Program-made: the position numbers and the translations under genes
Assembly: GCF_000381885.1 (NCBI RefSeq)
Contig: NZ_KB907213.1
Coordinates: 345,424-409,423 of the forward strand
Length of the DNA: 64,000 bases
Direction: 5' to 3'
Origin: Actinomadura atramentaria DSM 43919
GTDB lineage: Bacteria; Actinomycetota; Actinomycetes; Streptosporangiales; Streptosporangiaceae
Part shown: positions 1 through 8,367 of the stretch, piece after piece
Layout: every line of letters begins with the position of its first letter
Numbering within the stretch: position 1 is the first letter of the stretch
The notes under the pieces: model-generated
Seen by the model: the letters and a program-made list of their open reading frames with translations, nothing else
Database searches by the model: none
What the model was told of the DNA's origin: nothing

Positions 1-646
1 GCGAGTGTTGCGGCAATGCCGACCGTGGGCCAGAGCACCAGCCTGGCTGACCGTCGCTCGCCGGATCGTCGTGGCGACGCTGGCCGCGTCGGCAGCCCAG
101 CGGCGTCAATCCCGTGAGTGCGAACGTCGCGGCAACGCCGACCGTGGGCCAGGAGGCTCGGCACGGCTGGCCGATCGGTGCTCGTCCGGTCGTTCTCGCG
201 CGCTGGCCCGGGCCGTTGGTCCGGTGGTCACTCTCGTGAGCGCGTCATGGGATGGGCCGCCAGCCGGGCCGGGAAGAACGGCCGCTGTGCGCGGGCGTGG
301 TGAACTGCGCGGCGGTGCTGTTACTTCGCTTGCGCGGGCTGAGCCCCGTCCGTTGCGCGTGGGGGTGGCGAAGTGTTCCGCGTTGGCGCGGCCGCGCGGG
401 CGGTGTTGCAAGTGGCGCGTCGTCTTCTGCTGGCCGAAGGCGTTCGTGCGGGGGAGGAGCGCGTGTCGTGGGGCGGTGTTCGGTCGGGCGTGGTAGGCGG
501 GCGCGGGGGCGGTGGCCCGACCGGCGTCCTGACCGGCGTCGGGTCAGCGGTACCCTTGTCCTTCGGACCGTGCGCGGGAGGTTTTCCGATCTCGCCGCGG
601 CATGTCCGCGTCATCGTTCCTACCCCGATATGCCGAGCGAGGTCTC
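1..646. other. gene-free left edge with a decayed direct repeat
   Basis: I see no supportable gene here: the open frames on both strands are the usual artefacts of very high GC and have no recognisable motifs. Positions 1-33 and 121-152 are imperfect copies of one sequence, sharing GCCGACCGTGGGCCAG, about 119 bases apart. The phrases around 112-121 and 232-243 (CGTGAGTGCG, CGTGAGCGCG) suggest a further degenerate copy. The right end must carry the promoter of the bS22 gene, but no clear -10/-35 pair can be picked. Confidence 0.5.
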
Positions 647-745
647 GTGGGCTCTGTCATCAAGAAGCGTCGCAAGCGGATGGCGAAGAAGAAGCACCGC
701 AAGCTGCTGAAGAAGACGCGCATCCAGCGCCGCAACAAGAAGTAG
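647..745 (+). CDS. small ribosomal protein bS22 (AURKAIP1/COX24 domain)
   Basis: A 32-residue, extremely basic protein starting [19 protein letters not shown] and ending RRNKK. This is the hallmark sequence of the tiny actinobacterial ribosomal protein bS22, which binds 16S rRNA near the decoding centre in mycobacterial ribosomes. The start is a GTG with GAGG seven bases upstream. It is too short for ordinary gene callers. In mycobacteria the same small gene precedes the SDR/acyltransferase pair (Rv0500B-Rv0502), and that order is kept here. Identification rests on near identity to the known family. Confidence 0.93.
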   Translation: MGSVIKKRRKRMAKKKHRKLLKKTRIQRRNKK

Positions 746-785
746 CAGGCAGCCGGTCTCTCAGCCGTTAGGGGTGGGGCGCACG

Positions 786-1748
786 GTGACGTACATGCCC
801 TCCTCCGCGGCCCGCGTGGTCCTCGTCACCGGGGTGTCCCGGTTCCTCGGGACGCGGGTCGCGAACACGCTGCAAGCCGATCCGGGCATCGAGCGGGTCA
901 TCGGGGTGGACACCGTTCCGCCGCCGGTGCCGCTGGGCCGCACCGAGTTCGTGCGCGTCGACCTGCGCACGCCCGGGATCGCGAAGATCCTCGCCGCCGC
1001 GCGCGTCGACACGGTCGTCCACCTGAACCTGGTGGGGGCCCCGTCGGGCTCACGGGCGAAGGTCAAGGAGCTGAACGTCATCGGGACGATGCAGCTCCTC
1101 GCGGCGTGCCAGCGGTCGGAGTCGATGCGCCGGCTCGTCGTGCGGTCGTCCGCCGCCGTGTACGGCTCCTCGCCGCGCGACCCGGCCGTGTTCGTCGAAC
1201 GCGACGAGCCCGCCCGGCCGCCCCGGCACGGCTTCGCCAAGGACGCCGCCGAGATCGAGGGCTACGTGCGCGGCCTGCAGCGCCGCCGGGCGGACCTGGC
1301 GGTCACCGTGCTGCGGTTCGCGAACTTCCTCGGCGGCGGCGTGGACTCGCCGTTCACCCACTATCTGCGGATGCCGGTCGTCCCGACCGTGTTCGGGTTC
1401 GACCCGCGGCTCCAGTTCGTCCACACCGACGACGGGGTCGAGGTCCTGCGCCGCACGACCGTGGAGGAGCACCCCGGGACGTTCAACGTCGCCGGGGACG
1501 GCGTGCTGCTGCTGTCCCAGGTGCTGCGCCGCGCGCACCGCCCGTCGGTGCCGCTGCCGCGCCCGTCGATCTCCGTCCTCGGCGACGTCGGCCGCCGGTT
1601 CGGCGGCATGTCGGGCTTCTCGCCCGAACTGCTGCGCTGGCTGACCCACGGCCGCGTCGTGGACACGTCGCGCCTGGTCGAGGAACTCGCCTGGCGCCCG
1701 AAGTTCACCACCGAGGCGGCCCTCGCCGACTTCCTCACCGCCGGCTGA
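786..1748 (+). CDS. NAD-dependent epimerase/dehydratase family protein (extended SDR, Rv0501/GalE2-like)
   Basis: Extended short-chain dehydrogenase fold, about 320 residues. The N-terminal Rossmann motif reads VTGVSRFLG, followed by the acidic VIGVDT strand end and a conserved SSAAVYG strand. The usual catalytic Tyr-x-x-x-Lys is changed: the segment reads RHGFAKDAAEIEGY, so the lysine is present but the tyrosine position holds histidine. Catalysis may therefore be altered or absent. The GTG at 786 is preferred because GGTGGGG ends six bases upstream; GTG 774 and ATG 795 are in-frame alternatives. It lies 40 bases after bS22 and upstream of an acyltransferase, as in mycobacteria. The substrate is unknown. 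Confidence 0.85.
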   Translation: MTYMPSSAARVVLVTGVSRFLGTRVANTLQADPGIERVIGVDTVPPPVPLGRTEFVRVDLRTPGIAKILAAARVDTVVHLNLVGAPSGSRAKVKELNVIGTMQLLAACQRSESMRRLVVRSSAAVYGSSPRDPAVFVERDEPARPPRHGFAKDAAEIEGYVRGLQRRRADLAVTVLRFANFLGGGVDSPFTHYLRMPVVPTVFGFDPRLQFVHTDDGVEVLRRTTVEEHPGTFNVAGDGVLLLSQVLRRAHRPSVPLPRPSISVLGDVGRRFGGMSGFSPELLRWLTHGRVVDTSRLVEELAWRPKFTTEAALADFLTAG

Positions 1749-2312
1749 CGCCCCGCCGACCACGCCCCGCCCGCCTCGCCCGGCAGCCGCATCCCCAACG
1801 GGAGCCGCCCGCCCACGGGCGCGGCGCCCGGCGCGAAGCACCGCAGGTCGTTCCCCCGCGCGAAGCACGAACGCCGGGCTTTACCGAACAAGCCTCGCTG
1901 GAGAGGCCCCTGCGCCGTCCCAGCTACCGTCCAGCGGTTCTTCAGCGCGGCCGTCGCGCGGTGATGGGCTTTTCCGCGCGTCCGGACTGGTCGTTCGGCG
2001 ACTGTTTCGCTGCACGCGCGCGGGGAACCTGGCTCGCCGAGTCGCTTCTGTCGGGCGGCGGTCGATCGCGCGTTGCGCGGACGGGCAGGGCGGGCCTTCA
2101 CCGGTCGGGGGCCGTGGGGGAAGATGGAGCCGAGGCACCTGGATTTCGCGGGTTTCCGGGTGGTTGCTCCGCCGAGTCGGGCGGAGCGCGGTCCGGCGGC
2201 CGCGTCGTACGGGCGTGCGAGCGGCGGCGCGGAGCCGCCCCGGAGCCGCTTCGTAGTCGGCCCGGGGCTTGTACCGGCGCGGCGGAGGCCGGGTAGTTGA
2301 GGGGAGCGGTTG
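1749..2312. other. 560-base spacer without a supported gene
   Basis: No reading frame here has a recognisable protein. GCGCGAAGCAC occurs twice, around 1830 and 1858. The last bases hold the GGGGAG ribosome binding site (2301-2306) of the acyltransferase gene, so its promoter must lie inside this spacer. Confidence 0.5.
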
Positions 2313-3257
2313 ATGAACGCGCGGCACTTCGAGGACCCGTCCCGGTCGGACGCGGTCGCGCCCGTCATCCCGCTCGACTCGGCGCGCGGCGCGGGCGCGG
2401 CGGGCCGTGAGGCGGGGCGGCACAACCCCGTCGAGCGCGCGGTCGCGTCGGGGCTGGCGTTCCTGCGGCGCAGGCTCGCGGGCGAGTACGAGGTCGACGA
2501 GTTCGGCTACGACCCCGACCTGAACCGCTCCGTGCTGCTCCCGATCGCCCGGACCCTGTACGAGCACTGGTTCCGCATCGAGGTGCAGGGCGTCGAGAAC
2601 CTGCCCGAGGAGGGCGGCGCGCTGCTCGTCGCGAACCACTCGGGGACGGTCCCGCTGGACGCGGTGATGCTGTCGGTCGCCGTCCACGACGAGGCGCGCC
2701 GCCCGCTGCGGCTGCTCGGCGCGGACCTCGTCTACCAGATCCCCGTCCTCGGGCACCTGTCGCGCAAGGCGGGCCACACGCTCGCCAACCGGGAGGACGC
2801 GCGGCGCCTCCTGGACAAGGGCGAGCTGGTCGGCGTGTTCCCCGAGGGCTTCAAGGGCGTCGGGAAGCCGTTCGCGGAGCGGTACCGGCTCCAGCGGTTC
2901 GGCCGCGGCGGGTTCGTGCGGACGGCGCTGGACGCGGACGTCCCGATCGTCCCCGTCGCGATCGTCGGCGCGGAGGAGATCTACCCCAAGATCGGCGACC
3001 TGCGGCCGCTGGCGCGGCTGCTCGGCCTGCCGTACTTCCCGGTCACGCCGACGTTCCCGCTGCTGGGCCTCGGCGGCCTCGTCCCGCTGCCGTCGCGCTG
3101 GCTGATCAGGATCGGCGAGCCGATGCCGCTGGGCGAGTACGGCCCGGACGCCGCCGACGACCCGATGACGGTGTTCGAGCTCACCGACCACATCCGCGAG
3201 GTCGTGCAGCAGATGGTCTACGACGCGTTGCTGGAGCGCGGCCCCGCGTTCCTGTAG
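2313..3257 (+). CDS. lysophospholipid acyltransferase family protein (PlsC-like)
   Basis: A 314-residue membrane-associated acyltransferase expected to move an acyl chain onto a glycerolipid or related acceptor. The HX4D catalytic box reads NHSGTVPLD, the acceptor/phosphate-binding box reads FPEGFKGVGKPF, and VPIVPVAIVGAEE forms the usual third block. The ATG at 2313 sits six bases after GGGGAG; a TTG directly before it is less likely. The 80 residues ahead of the first box are a variable extension. Rv0502 of M. tuberculosis occupies the same place after the SDR gene. The stop codon is three bases from the stop of the convergent HAD gene, with no obvious terminator between them. Confidence 0.9.
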   Translation: MNARHFEDPSRSDAVAPVIPLDSARGAGAAGREAGRHNPVERAVASGLAFLRRRLAGEYEVDEFGYDPDLNRSVLLPIARTLYEHWFRIEVQGVENLPEEGGALLVANHSGTVPLDAVMLSVAVHDEARRPLRLLGADLVYQIPVLGHLSRKAGHTLANREDARRLLDKGELVGVFPEGFKGVGKPFAERYRLQRFGRGGFVRTALDADVPIVPVAIVGAEEIYPKIGDLRPLARLLGLPYFPVTPTFPLLGLGGLVPLPSRWLIRIGEPMPLGEYGPDAADDPMTVFELTDHIREVVQQMVYDALLERGPAFL

Positions 3258-3260
3258 CCG

Positions 3261-4133
3261 CTAGTTCCGGTAGTGGCGGCGCAGCGCGACGCCCGCCGCG
3301 ACGCCGCCCGCCAGCGCGCCCGCCCCCGCAGCGGCGGGCAGGGCGACCATCGTGACCTTCCGCCCGGTGCGGAAGTCGTGGATCGGCCAGCCGTGCTCGC
3401 GGGCGTACTCGCGCAGCGCGCCGTCGGGGTTGACGGCGTGCGGGTGGCCGACGGCCGTCAGCATCGGCAGGTCGTTGATCGAGTCGCTGTAGGCGGAGCA
3501 CCGCGCCAGATCAAGGCTTTCGCGCTGCGCCAGCGCGCGCAGCGCCTCCGCCTTGGCCGTGCCGTGCAGCAGGTTCCCCACGAGCCGTCCGGTGTAGACG
3601 CCGCCGCGCGACTCGGCGACGGTGCCGAGCGCGCCCGTCAGCCCGAGCCGGTGCGCGATCGTCCGGGCGACCTCGACGGGCGTCGCCGTGACGAGCCACA
3701 CCTGCTGCCCCGCGTCGAGGTGCTGGAGGGCGAGCCGCCGGGTGCCGTGCCAGATCCGGTCGGCCATGACCTCGTCGTAGATCTCCTCGCTGAGCCGGAC
3801 GAGGTCGGACACGCGCTGCCCGGCGACGAACGCCAGCGCCGCCTCCTTCGCGCTGCCGATGTGCTCGGCGTTCTCGGTGCCGCGCACCCGGAACGCGGCC
3901 TGCCCCCAGGCGAACATGGCGAGGTCGCGCAGGGTGAACAGCTTGCGGGCCGCGAGGCCGCGCGCGAAGTAGTAGATCGACGCGCCGCGCATCATCGTGT
4001 TGTCCACGTCGAAGAACGCCGCCGCGTGCGGGTCGGGCTCGGGCAGCGGGTTCGGCTCGGCGGCCGCCTCGGCGGCGGCCTCCCCCGAACGCACCGGATC
4101 GTGCCCTTTGCCGCGATGCCAGAAAAGCCGCAT
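3261..4133 (-). CDS. HAD-IB family phosphatase (SerB1-like)
   Basis: A 290-residue HAD-superfamily hydrolase. Motif I is FFDVDNTMMRG (nucleophile and general acid aspartates), motif II is WLVTATP, and motif IV is CSAYSDSINDLPML. Members hydrolyse phosphomonoesters, and the IB group includes phosphoserine phosphatase-like proteins. The exact substrate cannot be read from the sequence. The C terminus has a short Ala/Gly-rich hydrophobic segment followed by RRHYRN, possibly a membrane anchor. The gene is convergent with the acyltransferase and divergent from the membrane/ABM gene. It corresponds to Rv0505c in mycobacterial gene order. Confidence 0.88.
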   Translation of the reverse strand: MRLFWHRGKGHDPVRSGEAAAEAAAEPNPLPEPDPHAAAFFDVDNTMMRGASIYYFARGLAARKLFTLRDLAMFAWGQAAFRVRGTENAEHIGSAKEAALAFVAGQRVSDLVRLSEEIYDEVMADRIWHGTRRLALQHLDAGQQVWLVTATPVEVARTIAHRLGLTGALGTVAESRGGVYTGRLVGNLLHGTAKAEALRALAQRESLDLARCSAYSDSINDLPMLTAVGHPHAVNPDGALREYAREHGWPIHDFRTGRKVTMVALPAAAGAGALAGGVAAGVALRRHYRN

Positions 4134-4336
4134 GACCCGAGCCTAGTCGGACACCTTTCGCCCGCCCCAGTCCCGCCGCCCGTCGAAATCGCCCGGACGG
4201 CCCGCAGCGCCCCGCACGGCGGGGATTCCGGCGGACGGACCGCCGCGCGCAAGTGGCCGGGCGCATGATTCCGCGCCGGGCCTTTGTCCGAAGCGGTTAC
4301 CCCTTGGCGGCTCCCATCGGGCACCATGGGGCCACC

Positions 4337-5626
4337 ATGCTCTCCGCTCTTCTCGCGCTGCCGGCGACCGTGGGCGCCATCGTCGCCACCTGGTTGCTGG
4401 TCAGACGCGCCTCGAACGATCGGCTGCTGTACCTGATCGCCTGGTCGGTGACGCTGGTCGGCCTCAGCCTCGCGCTGCTCGCGATGACGGTCGGCCTCCT
4501 GGCCGGGTTCAACGGCCCGCTGTTCCGGGTCGTCGAGATCGGCGCGGCGCTGCTCGCCCCGATGTGGCTCGCGCTCGGCATGGTCGAGCTGGTCGCCCGC
4601 TACGTGCAGATCCGGTTCAGCACCTGGCTGTTCGTGGCCTCGTACACCGTGATCGCCCTGGTGATCCTGGTGATCGACCCGACCGTCGGCAGTTTCGGCG
4701 ACGCGCTGCCCAAGCCGGGCAAGAGCTACGGGCCGCTGCCGCTGTTCCTGATCGACGGCGCGCACGTGCTGGCCGTCCTCACGCTGGTCGTGTGCGCGGT
4801 CGTGACGGCGCTGCTGGCGTCCCGGCGCGACGAGGAGGCGGCCGAGCTGCTGATCCCGGTCGCGCTGGTCGCGCTGGCGGGCGTCCTGGTCGTGGCGGGC
4901 ACGCGCGGCATGCTGCCGGGGCCGGTGGCGGCGCTGGCGCTGGGCGGCGCGGCCGGGCTCGTCTGGTACGGGGCGATGCGGACGATCCCCGTCTACGAGG
5001 ACGACGAGGACTACGCGGACGGCTACGCCGACGAGCCCGCGACCGGCTACGAGGACCAGGGCTACGCGGCGGACGTCCCCGCCGCCCCGCCCGCGCCGGA
5101 GCCGCGCCCCGCCCCGGCGGGCATGGACCCGCGCGGCGACCTGCGGTTCCCCGAGCCGGACCGGGAGGAGCTGCGGTTCCCCGAGCCGGCGCCCGCCGCG
5201 CCGACGAGCCTGGACGGCCCGCCGATCGCCGCGGCGCTCGGCGTCCCGCCCGGCGGCGTCCCCGCCGGGACGGACCTGTCGGCGGCGCGCGGCCAGATCA
5301 CCGTCTACACGCTGCTCGACGGCCGGGAGGACGCGTTCGACCGCGCCGCCGACGAGCTGGTGCGCGGCGCGCTGGCCGAGCCGGACGCGCTGGTCCTGGC
5401 CTGCCACACGGTCGCGAACGCGCCGACGCAGCGCATCATCTACCGGCTGTTCCGCGACGAGGCGTCGTTCACCGCGCACCAGCGGCAGCCGCATCTGCTG
5501 CGGTTCCTGGCGGACGTCCGCTCGCACGTCCTGGCGACGAACGTCATCGACCTGCGGCTCGGCCCGGCCAAGGTCCCGCCGGCGGCCGCGCCGTCGCCCG
5601 CGGGGCCCGGCCGCTTCGGCCCGTGA
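4337..5626 (+). CDS. multi-TM protein fused to a C-terminal ABM (monooxygenase-like) domain
   Basis: A 429-residue two-part protein. Residues 1-220 form about seven hydrophobic helices, beginning MLSALLALPATVGAIVATWLL. Next comes a linker of about 110 residues with acidic, tyrosine-rich repeats (YEDDEDYADGYADE) and two copies of DLRFPEP/ELRFPEP. Residues about 315-405 look like an antibiotic-biosynthesis monooxygenase (ABM, dimeric alpha/beta barrel) domain: ITVYTLLDGREDAFDRAADE, then ALVLACHTV, then IYRLFRDEASFTAHQRQPHL. ATG 4337 follows GGGG by six bases; upstream in-frame starts would add a non-conserved leader. The glutaredoxin-like gene starts 11 bases later, so the two are probably co-transcribed. 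Role unknown; sensing or quinone/haem-related chemistry at the membrane is only a guess. Confidence 0.75.
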   Translation: MLSALLALPATVGAIVATWLLVRRASNDRLLYLIAWSVTLVGLSLALLAMTVGLLAGFNGPLFRVVEIGAALLAPMWLALGMVELVARYVQIRFSTWLFVASYTVIALVILVIDPTVGSFGDALPKPGKSYGPLPLFLIDGAHVLAVLTLVVCAVVTALLASRRDEEAAELLIPVALVALAGVLVVAGTRGMLPGPVAALALGGAAGLVWYGAMRTIPVYEDDEDYADGYADEPATGYEDQGYAADVPAAPPAPEPRPAPAGMDPRGDLRFPEPDREELRFPEPAPAAPTSLDGPPIAAALGVPPGGVPAGTDLSAARGQITVYTLLDGREDAFDRAADELVRGALAEPDALVLACHTVANAPTQRIIYRLFRDEASFTAHQRQPHLLRFLADVRSHVLATNVIDLRLGPAKVPPAAAPSPAGPGRFGP

Positions 5627-5636
5627 TCGGGGACTC

Positions 5637-5918
5637 GTGATCGGGCGGCGCGCCGCGCGGCGGGCGCCCGCGGACATCGTGATCACGATGCTGGGCAAGC
5701 CCGGCTGCCACCTGTGCGACGACGCCCGCGCCGTGATCGAGCGGGTCGCCGCCGACCTGGGCGTCCGGTGGGAGGAGCGGGACGTCACGCTGTCGGCGGA
5801 GGAGTTCGCCGAGTACGGCGACCAGATCCCGGTGACGTTCGTGGACGGCGTCCGGCACGACTTCTGGCGGGTGGACGAGGCGCGGCTGCGCGCGGCGGTC
5901 GGGAAGCTGCTCCGCTAG
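5637..5918 (+). CDS. glutaredoxin-like family protein
   Basis: A 93-residue thioredoxin-fold protein with the redox motif KPGCHLCDDAR (CxxC) and a cis-proline loop GDQIPVTFVDG, as in the small glutaredoxin-like proteins (DUF836 group) found beside hemA in Actinobacteria (Rv0508). The GTG start follows GGGGAC closely. It is likely the last gene of a two-gene unit with the membrane/ABM protein and ends 255 bases before rex. The physiological partner is unknown; a thiol-redox role is family knowledge. Confidence 0.85.
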   Translation: MIGRRAARRAPADIVITMLGKPGCHLCDDARAVIERVAADLGVRWEERDVTLSAEEFAEYGDQIPVTFVDGVRHDFWRVDEARLRAAVGKLLR

Positions 5919-6049
5919 ACCGAACCGTGTTCTGTCCGTCACATCGGACGCGGCCGCCGAGCGCCGAATCCCTCCTGGAAACGCCATCCATGAGCAGGTT
6001 GTTCGTTATGTAGTCACTCGGTGGGGCTTGCGGCGGCCGGGGGGTGACT

Positions 6050-6067
6050 TTGTGCGCGTATTCACAA
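6050..6067 (+). promoter_or_regulatory. Rex operator (ROP) upstream of rex
   Basis: TTGTGCGCGTATTCACAA matches the 18-bp Rex operator form TTGTGAA-N4-TTCACAA: the right half is perfect and the left half has two mismatches. It lies about 107 bases before the rex start in the 255-base spacer 5919-6173. Rex is known to repress its own operon in Streptomyces and to be released when NADH is high. A run GGTTAACC directly follows. Confidence 0.72.
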
Positions 6068-6173
6068 GGGTTAACCTGGAGGACGGTCCTGGGCTGCGGG
6101 GCGTCGGCCGTCGGGCCGCCGCCCCCGGGGCGCACGGGCCGGAGCTAGCGTCGAGCCCCCGAAGAGCAGGCCC

Positions 6174-6899
6174 GTGACACCACGCCAGAACCGCAACCGC
6201 GACCGCGCCGACCGCGGCATCCCCGAAGCCACCGTCGCGCGCCTGCCCGTCTACCTGCGCGCCCTGCACGGACTCCAGGACCGGGGGGTGGCGACCGTCT
6301 CGTCGGAGGAGCTGGCGACGGCGGCGGGCGTCAACTCGGCCAAACTGCGCAAGGACCTGTCCCATCTGGGGTCGTACGGCACCCGCGGGGTGGGTTACGA
6401 GGTCGAGTACCTCGTCTACCAGATATCTCGTGAACTGGGCCTGACCCAGGATTGGGTCGTGGCGATCATCGGGGTCGGTAACCTGGGCCGGGCACTGGCC
6501 GGTTACGGCGGGTTCGCCTCGCGCGGCTTCCGGGTCGCGGGGCTGCTCGACGCCGATGACGCCATCGTCGGCGAGGAGATCTCGGGGATGGCCGTCGAGC
6601 ACATCGACCGGCTGGAGGAGGTCATCGCCGAGCGGTCGGTGTCGATCGCCGTGATCGCGACCCCGGCGGGCGCCGCGCAGGGCGTGTGCGACCGCGTCGT
6701 CGCGGCCGGGGTGACGAGCGTGCTGAACTTCGCGCCCGTGGTGCTCTCGGTGCCGGACGGCGTCGATGTGCGTAAAGTCGATTTGTCGATAGAACTGCAG
6801 ATTCTGGCGTTCCACGAGCAGCGCAAGGCGGGCGGGCCGGACGGCTACGGCGACGGACCGCCGGGCCCGGCGCACTACGTCGAGGCGGTGGACGCGTGA
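6174..6899 (+). CDS. rex: redox-sensing transcriptional repressor Rex
   Basis: A 241-residue Rex protein. The N-terminal winged helix (residues about 10-90) contains VSSEELATAAGVNSAKLRKD and LSHLGSYGTRGVGY. The Rossmann domain starts VAIIGVGNLGRALAGYGGF and binds NAD(H). A C-terminal swapped helix carries LQILAFHEQ. Rex senses the NADH/NAD+ ratio and represses respiratory and hem genes when NADH is low. The start is GTG 6174. It heads the hemACDB cluster, as in Streptomyces (rex-hemACD). Candidate operators occur in front of rex itself (6050), menJ (40898) and nuoA (42303). Confidence 0.96.
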   Translation: MTPRQNRNRDRADRGIPEATVARLPVYLRALHGLQDRGVATVSSEELATAAGVNSAKLRKDLSHLGSYGTRGVGYEVEYLVYQISRELGLTQDWVVAIIGVGNLGRALAGYGGFASRGFRVAGLLDADDAIVGEEISGMAVEHIDRLEEVIAERSVSIAVIATPAGAAQGVCDRVVAAGVTSVLNFAPVVLSVPDGVDVRKVDLSIELQILAFHEQRKAGGPDGYGDGPPGPAHYVEAVDA

Positions 6900-6981
6900 C
6901 CGCCCGCGACCAGGCCCGTGCGCGGGCGCGTGACCAGGCCCCTGGGGCGGAGACGGCGAGAGTAGCGGAGGGTTCCGGCCG

Positions 6982-8367
6982 ATGAGCGTCTTGGTGGTGG
7001 GCCTCAGCCATCGGAGCGCTCCGGTGGCGGTGCTGGAGAAGGCCGCGGTGACCGGTGACGACCTGGTCAAGCTGCTGCACGCCGTCCACGGCTCCGCGAA
7101 CGTCGCGGAGGCCGTGATCGTCTCGACGTGCAACCGCGTCGAGGTGTACGCGGACGTGGACAAGTTCCACGGCGGCGTCTCGGCGATCTCCGAACTGCTG
7201 GCGCTGCACTCGTCGGTGCCGCTGGACGAGCTGGCGGGCCACCTGTACGTCCACTACGAGGAGCGGGCCGTCCAGCACGCGTTCGCGGTGGCGTGCGGGC
7301 TGGAGTCGATGGTGGTGGGCGAGGGGCAGATCCTCGGCCAGCTCCGGGCGGCGCTGCGGCTCGCGCAGGACGAGGGGACGATCGGGTCCGTCCTGCACGA
7401 CGTCGTGCAGCAGGCGCTGCGCGTCGGCAAGCGCGCGCACCACGAGACGGGCATCGACAAGGCGGGAGCGTCGCTCGTCGGCGTCGGCCTGCAGCTCGCC
7501 GAGGCGCACCTCGGGCCGCTGCCCGGCGTGCGGGCGCTGGTCGTCGGCGCGGGCGCGATGAGCGGGCTCGCCGTCGCGACGCTGGGCCGCGCGGGCGCGG
7601 GCGAGATCGTCATCGCCAACCGGACGCACGAGAAGGCGGTGCGGCTGGCCGCGTCGGTGGACGTCCCGGCGCGCGCGATCGAGCTCGCCGACCTCGACGA
7701 CGCGCTCGCGGCCGCCGACCTCGTCGTGTCCTGCACGGGCGCGGGCCTGGTGCTGACCGCCGCGCAGCTCGCCGCGCGCGGGTACGGCGCGGACGGCCGC
7801 CGCCGGTTCCTGCTGGACCTGGCGCTGCCGCACGACGTGGACGAGGCCGCGGGCGAGCTGCCGGGCGTCGAGCTGGCCGGGCTGGAGCGGCTGCGCACGG
7901 CGCGCGAGGCCGCGCACGCGATCGGGCCGGAGGCCGTCGAGGCCGTCCGGCGGATCGTCGCCGCCGAGGTCGCGGCGTTCCACGGCGCGGCGCGCGCCGC
8001 CGCCGTCGCGCCGACCGTCGTCGCGCTGCGCGCCCGGGCCGCCGAGGTGGTCGACGCGGAGCTGGCGCGGCTCACCGGGCGGCTGCCGGAGTTGGACGAG
8101 CGGGCGCGCGCGGAGATCGCGCGGACCGTCCGGCGCGTCACCGACAAGCTGCTGCACGCGCCGACCGTCCGGGTGAAGGAGCTGGCGGCCGCGCCGGGCG
8201 GCGACACCTACGCCGCGGCGCTGCGCGAGCTGTTCGACCTCGACCCGAAGGCGCCGGTCGCGGTGGCCCGCGCCGACCTGGCCGAGGACCGGGGGGACGC
8301 CGCGCCGGGCGCGCGCCCCTGGAGCAGGACCGACAAGGGCATCGAGGCAGAGGGGACCGGCCGATGA
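6982..8367 (+). CDS. hemA: glutamyl-tRNA reductase
   Basis: A 461-residue enzyme for the first step of C5 haem synthesis: it reduces Glu-tRNA(Glu) to glutamate-1-semialdehyde with NADPH. The N-terminal domain shows VVGLSHRSAPV and the nucleophile motif STCNRVEVYA. The NADPH domain has VVGAGAMSGL, and the C-terminal dimerisation helix region follows. The ATG is preceded by GCGGAGGG. The gene overlaps hemC by four bases (ATGA), indicating translational coupling. The C-terminal tail of about 35 residues is variable. Confidence 0.97.
   Translation: MSVLVVGLSHRSAPVAVLEKAAVTGDDLVKLLHAVHGSANVAEAVIVSTCNRVEVYADVDKFHGGVSAISELLALHSSVPLDELAGHLYVHYEERAVQHAFAVACGLESMVVGEGQILGQLRAALRLAQDEGTIGSVLHDVVQQALRVGKRAHHETGIDKAGASLVGVGLQLAEAHLGPLPGVRALVVGAGAMSGLAVATLGRAGAGEIVIANRTHEKAVRLAASVDVPARAIELADLDDALAAADLVVSCTGAGLVLTAAQLAARGYGADGRRRFLLDLALPHDVDEAAGELPGVELAGLERLRTAREAAHAIGPEAVEAVRRIVAAEVAAFHGAARAAAVAPTVVALRARAAEVVDAELARLTGRLPELDERARAEIARTVRRVTDKLLHAPTVRVKELAAAPGGDTYAAALRELFDLDPKAPVAVARADLAEDRGDAAPGARPWSRTDKGIEAEGTGR

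Noticed and set aside
3992-5788. 598-codon open frame on the minus strand
   Set aside because: It is antisense to the membrane/ABM and glutaredoxin genes, has Arg/Asp/Gln-only composition typical of GC-rich shadow frames and no motif.
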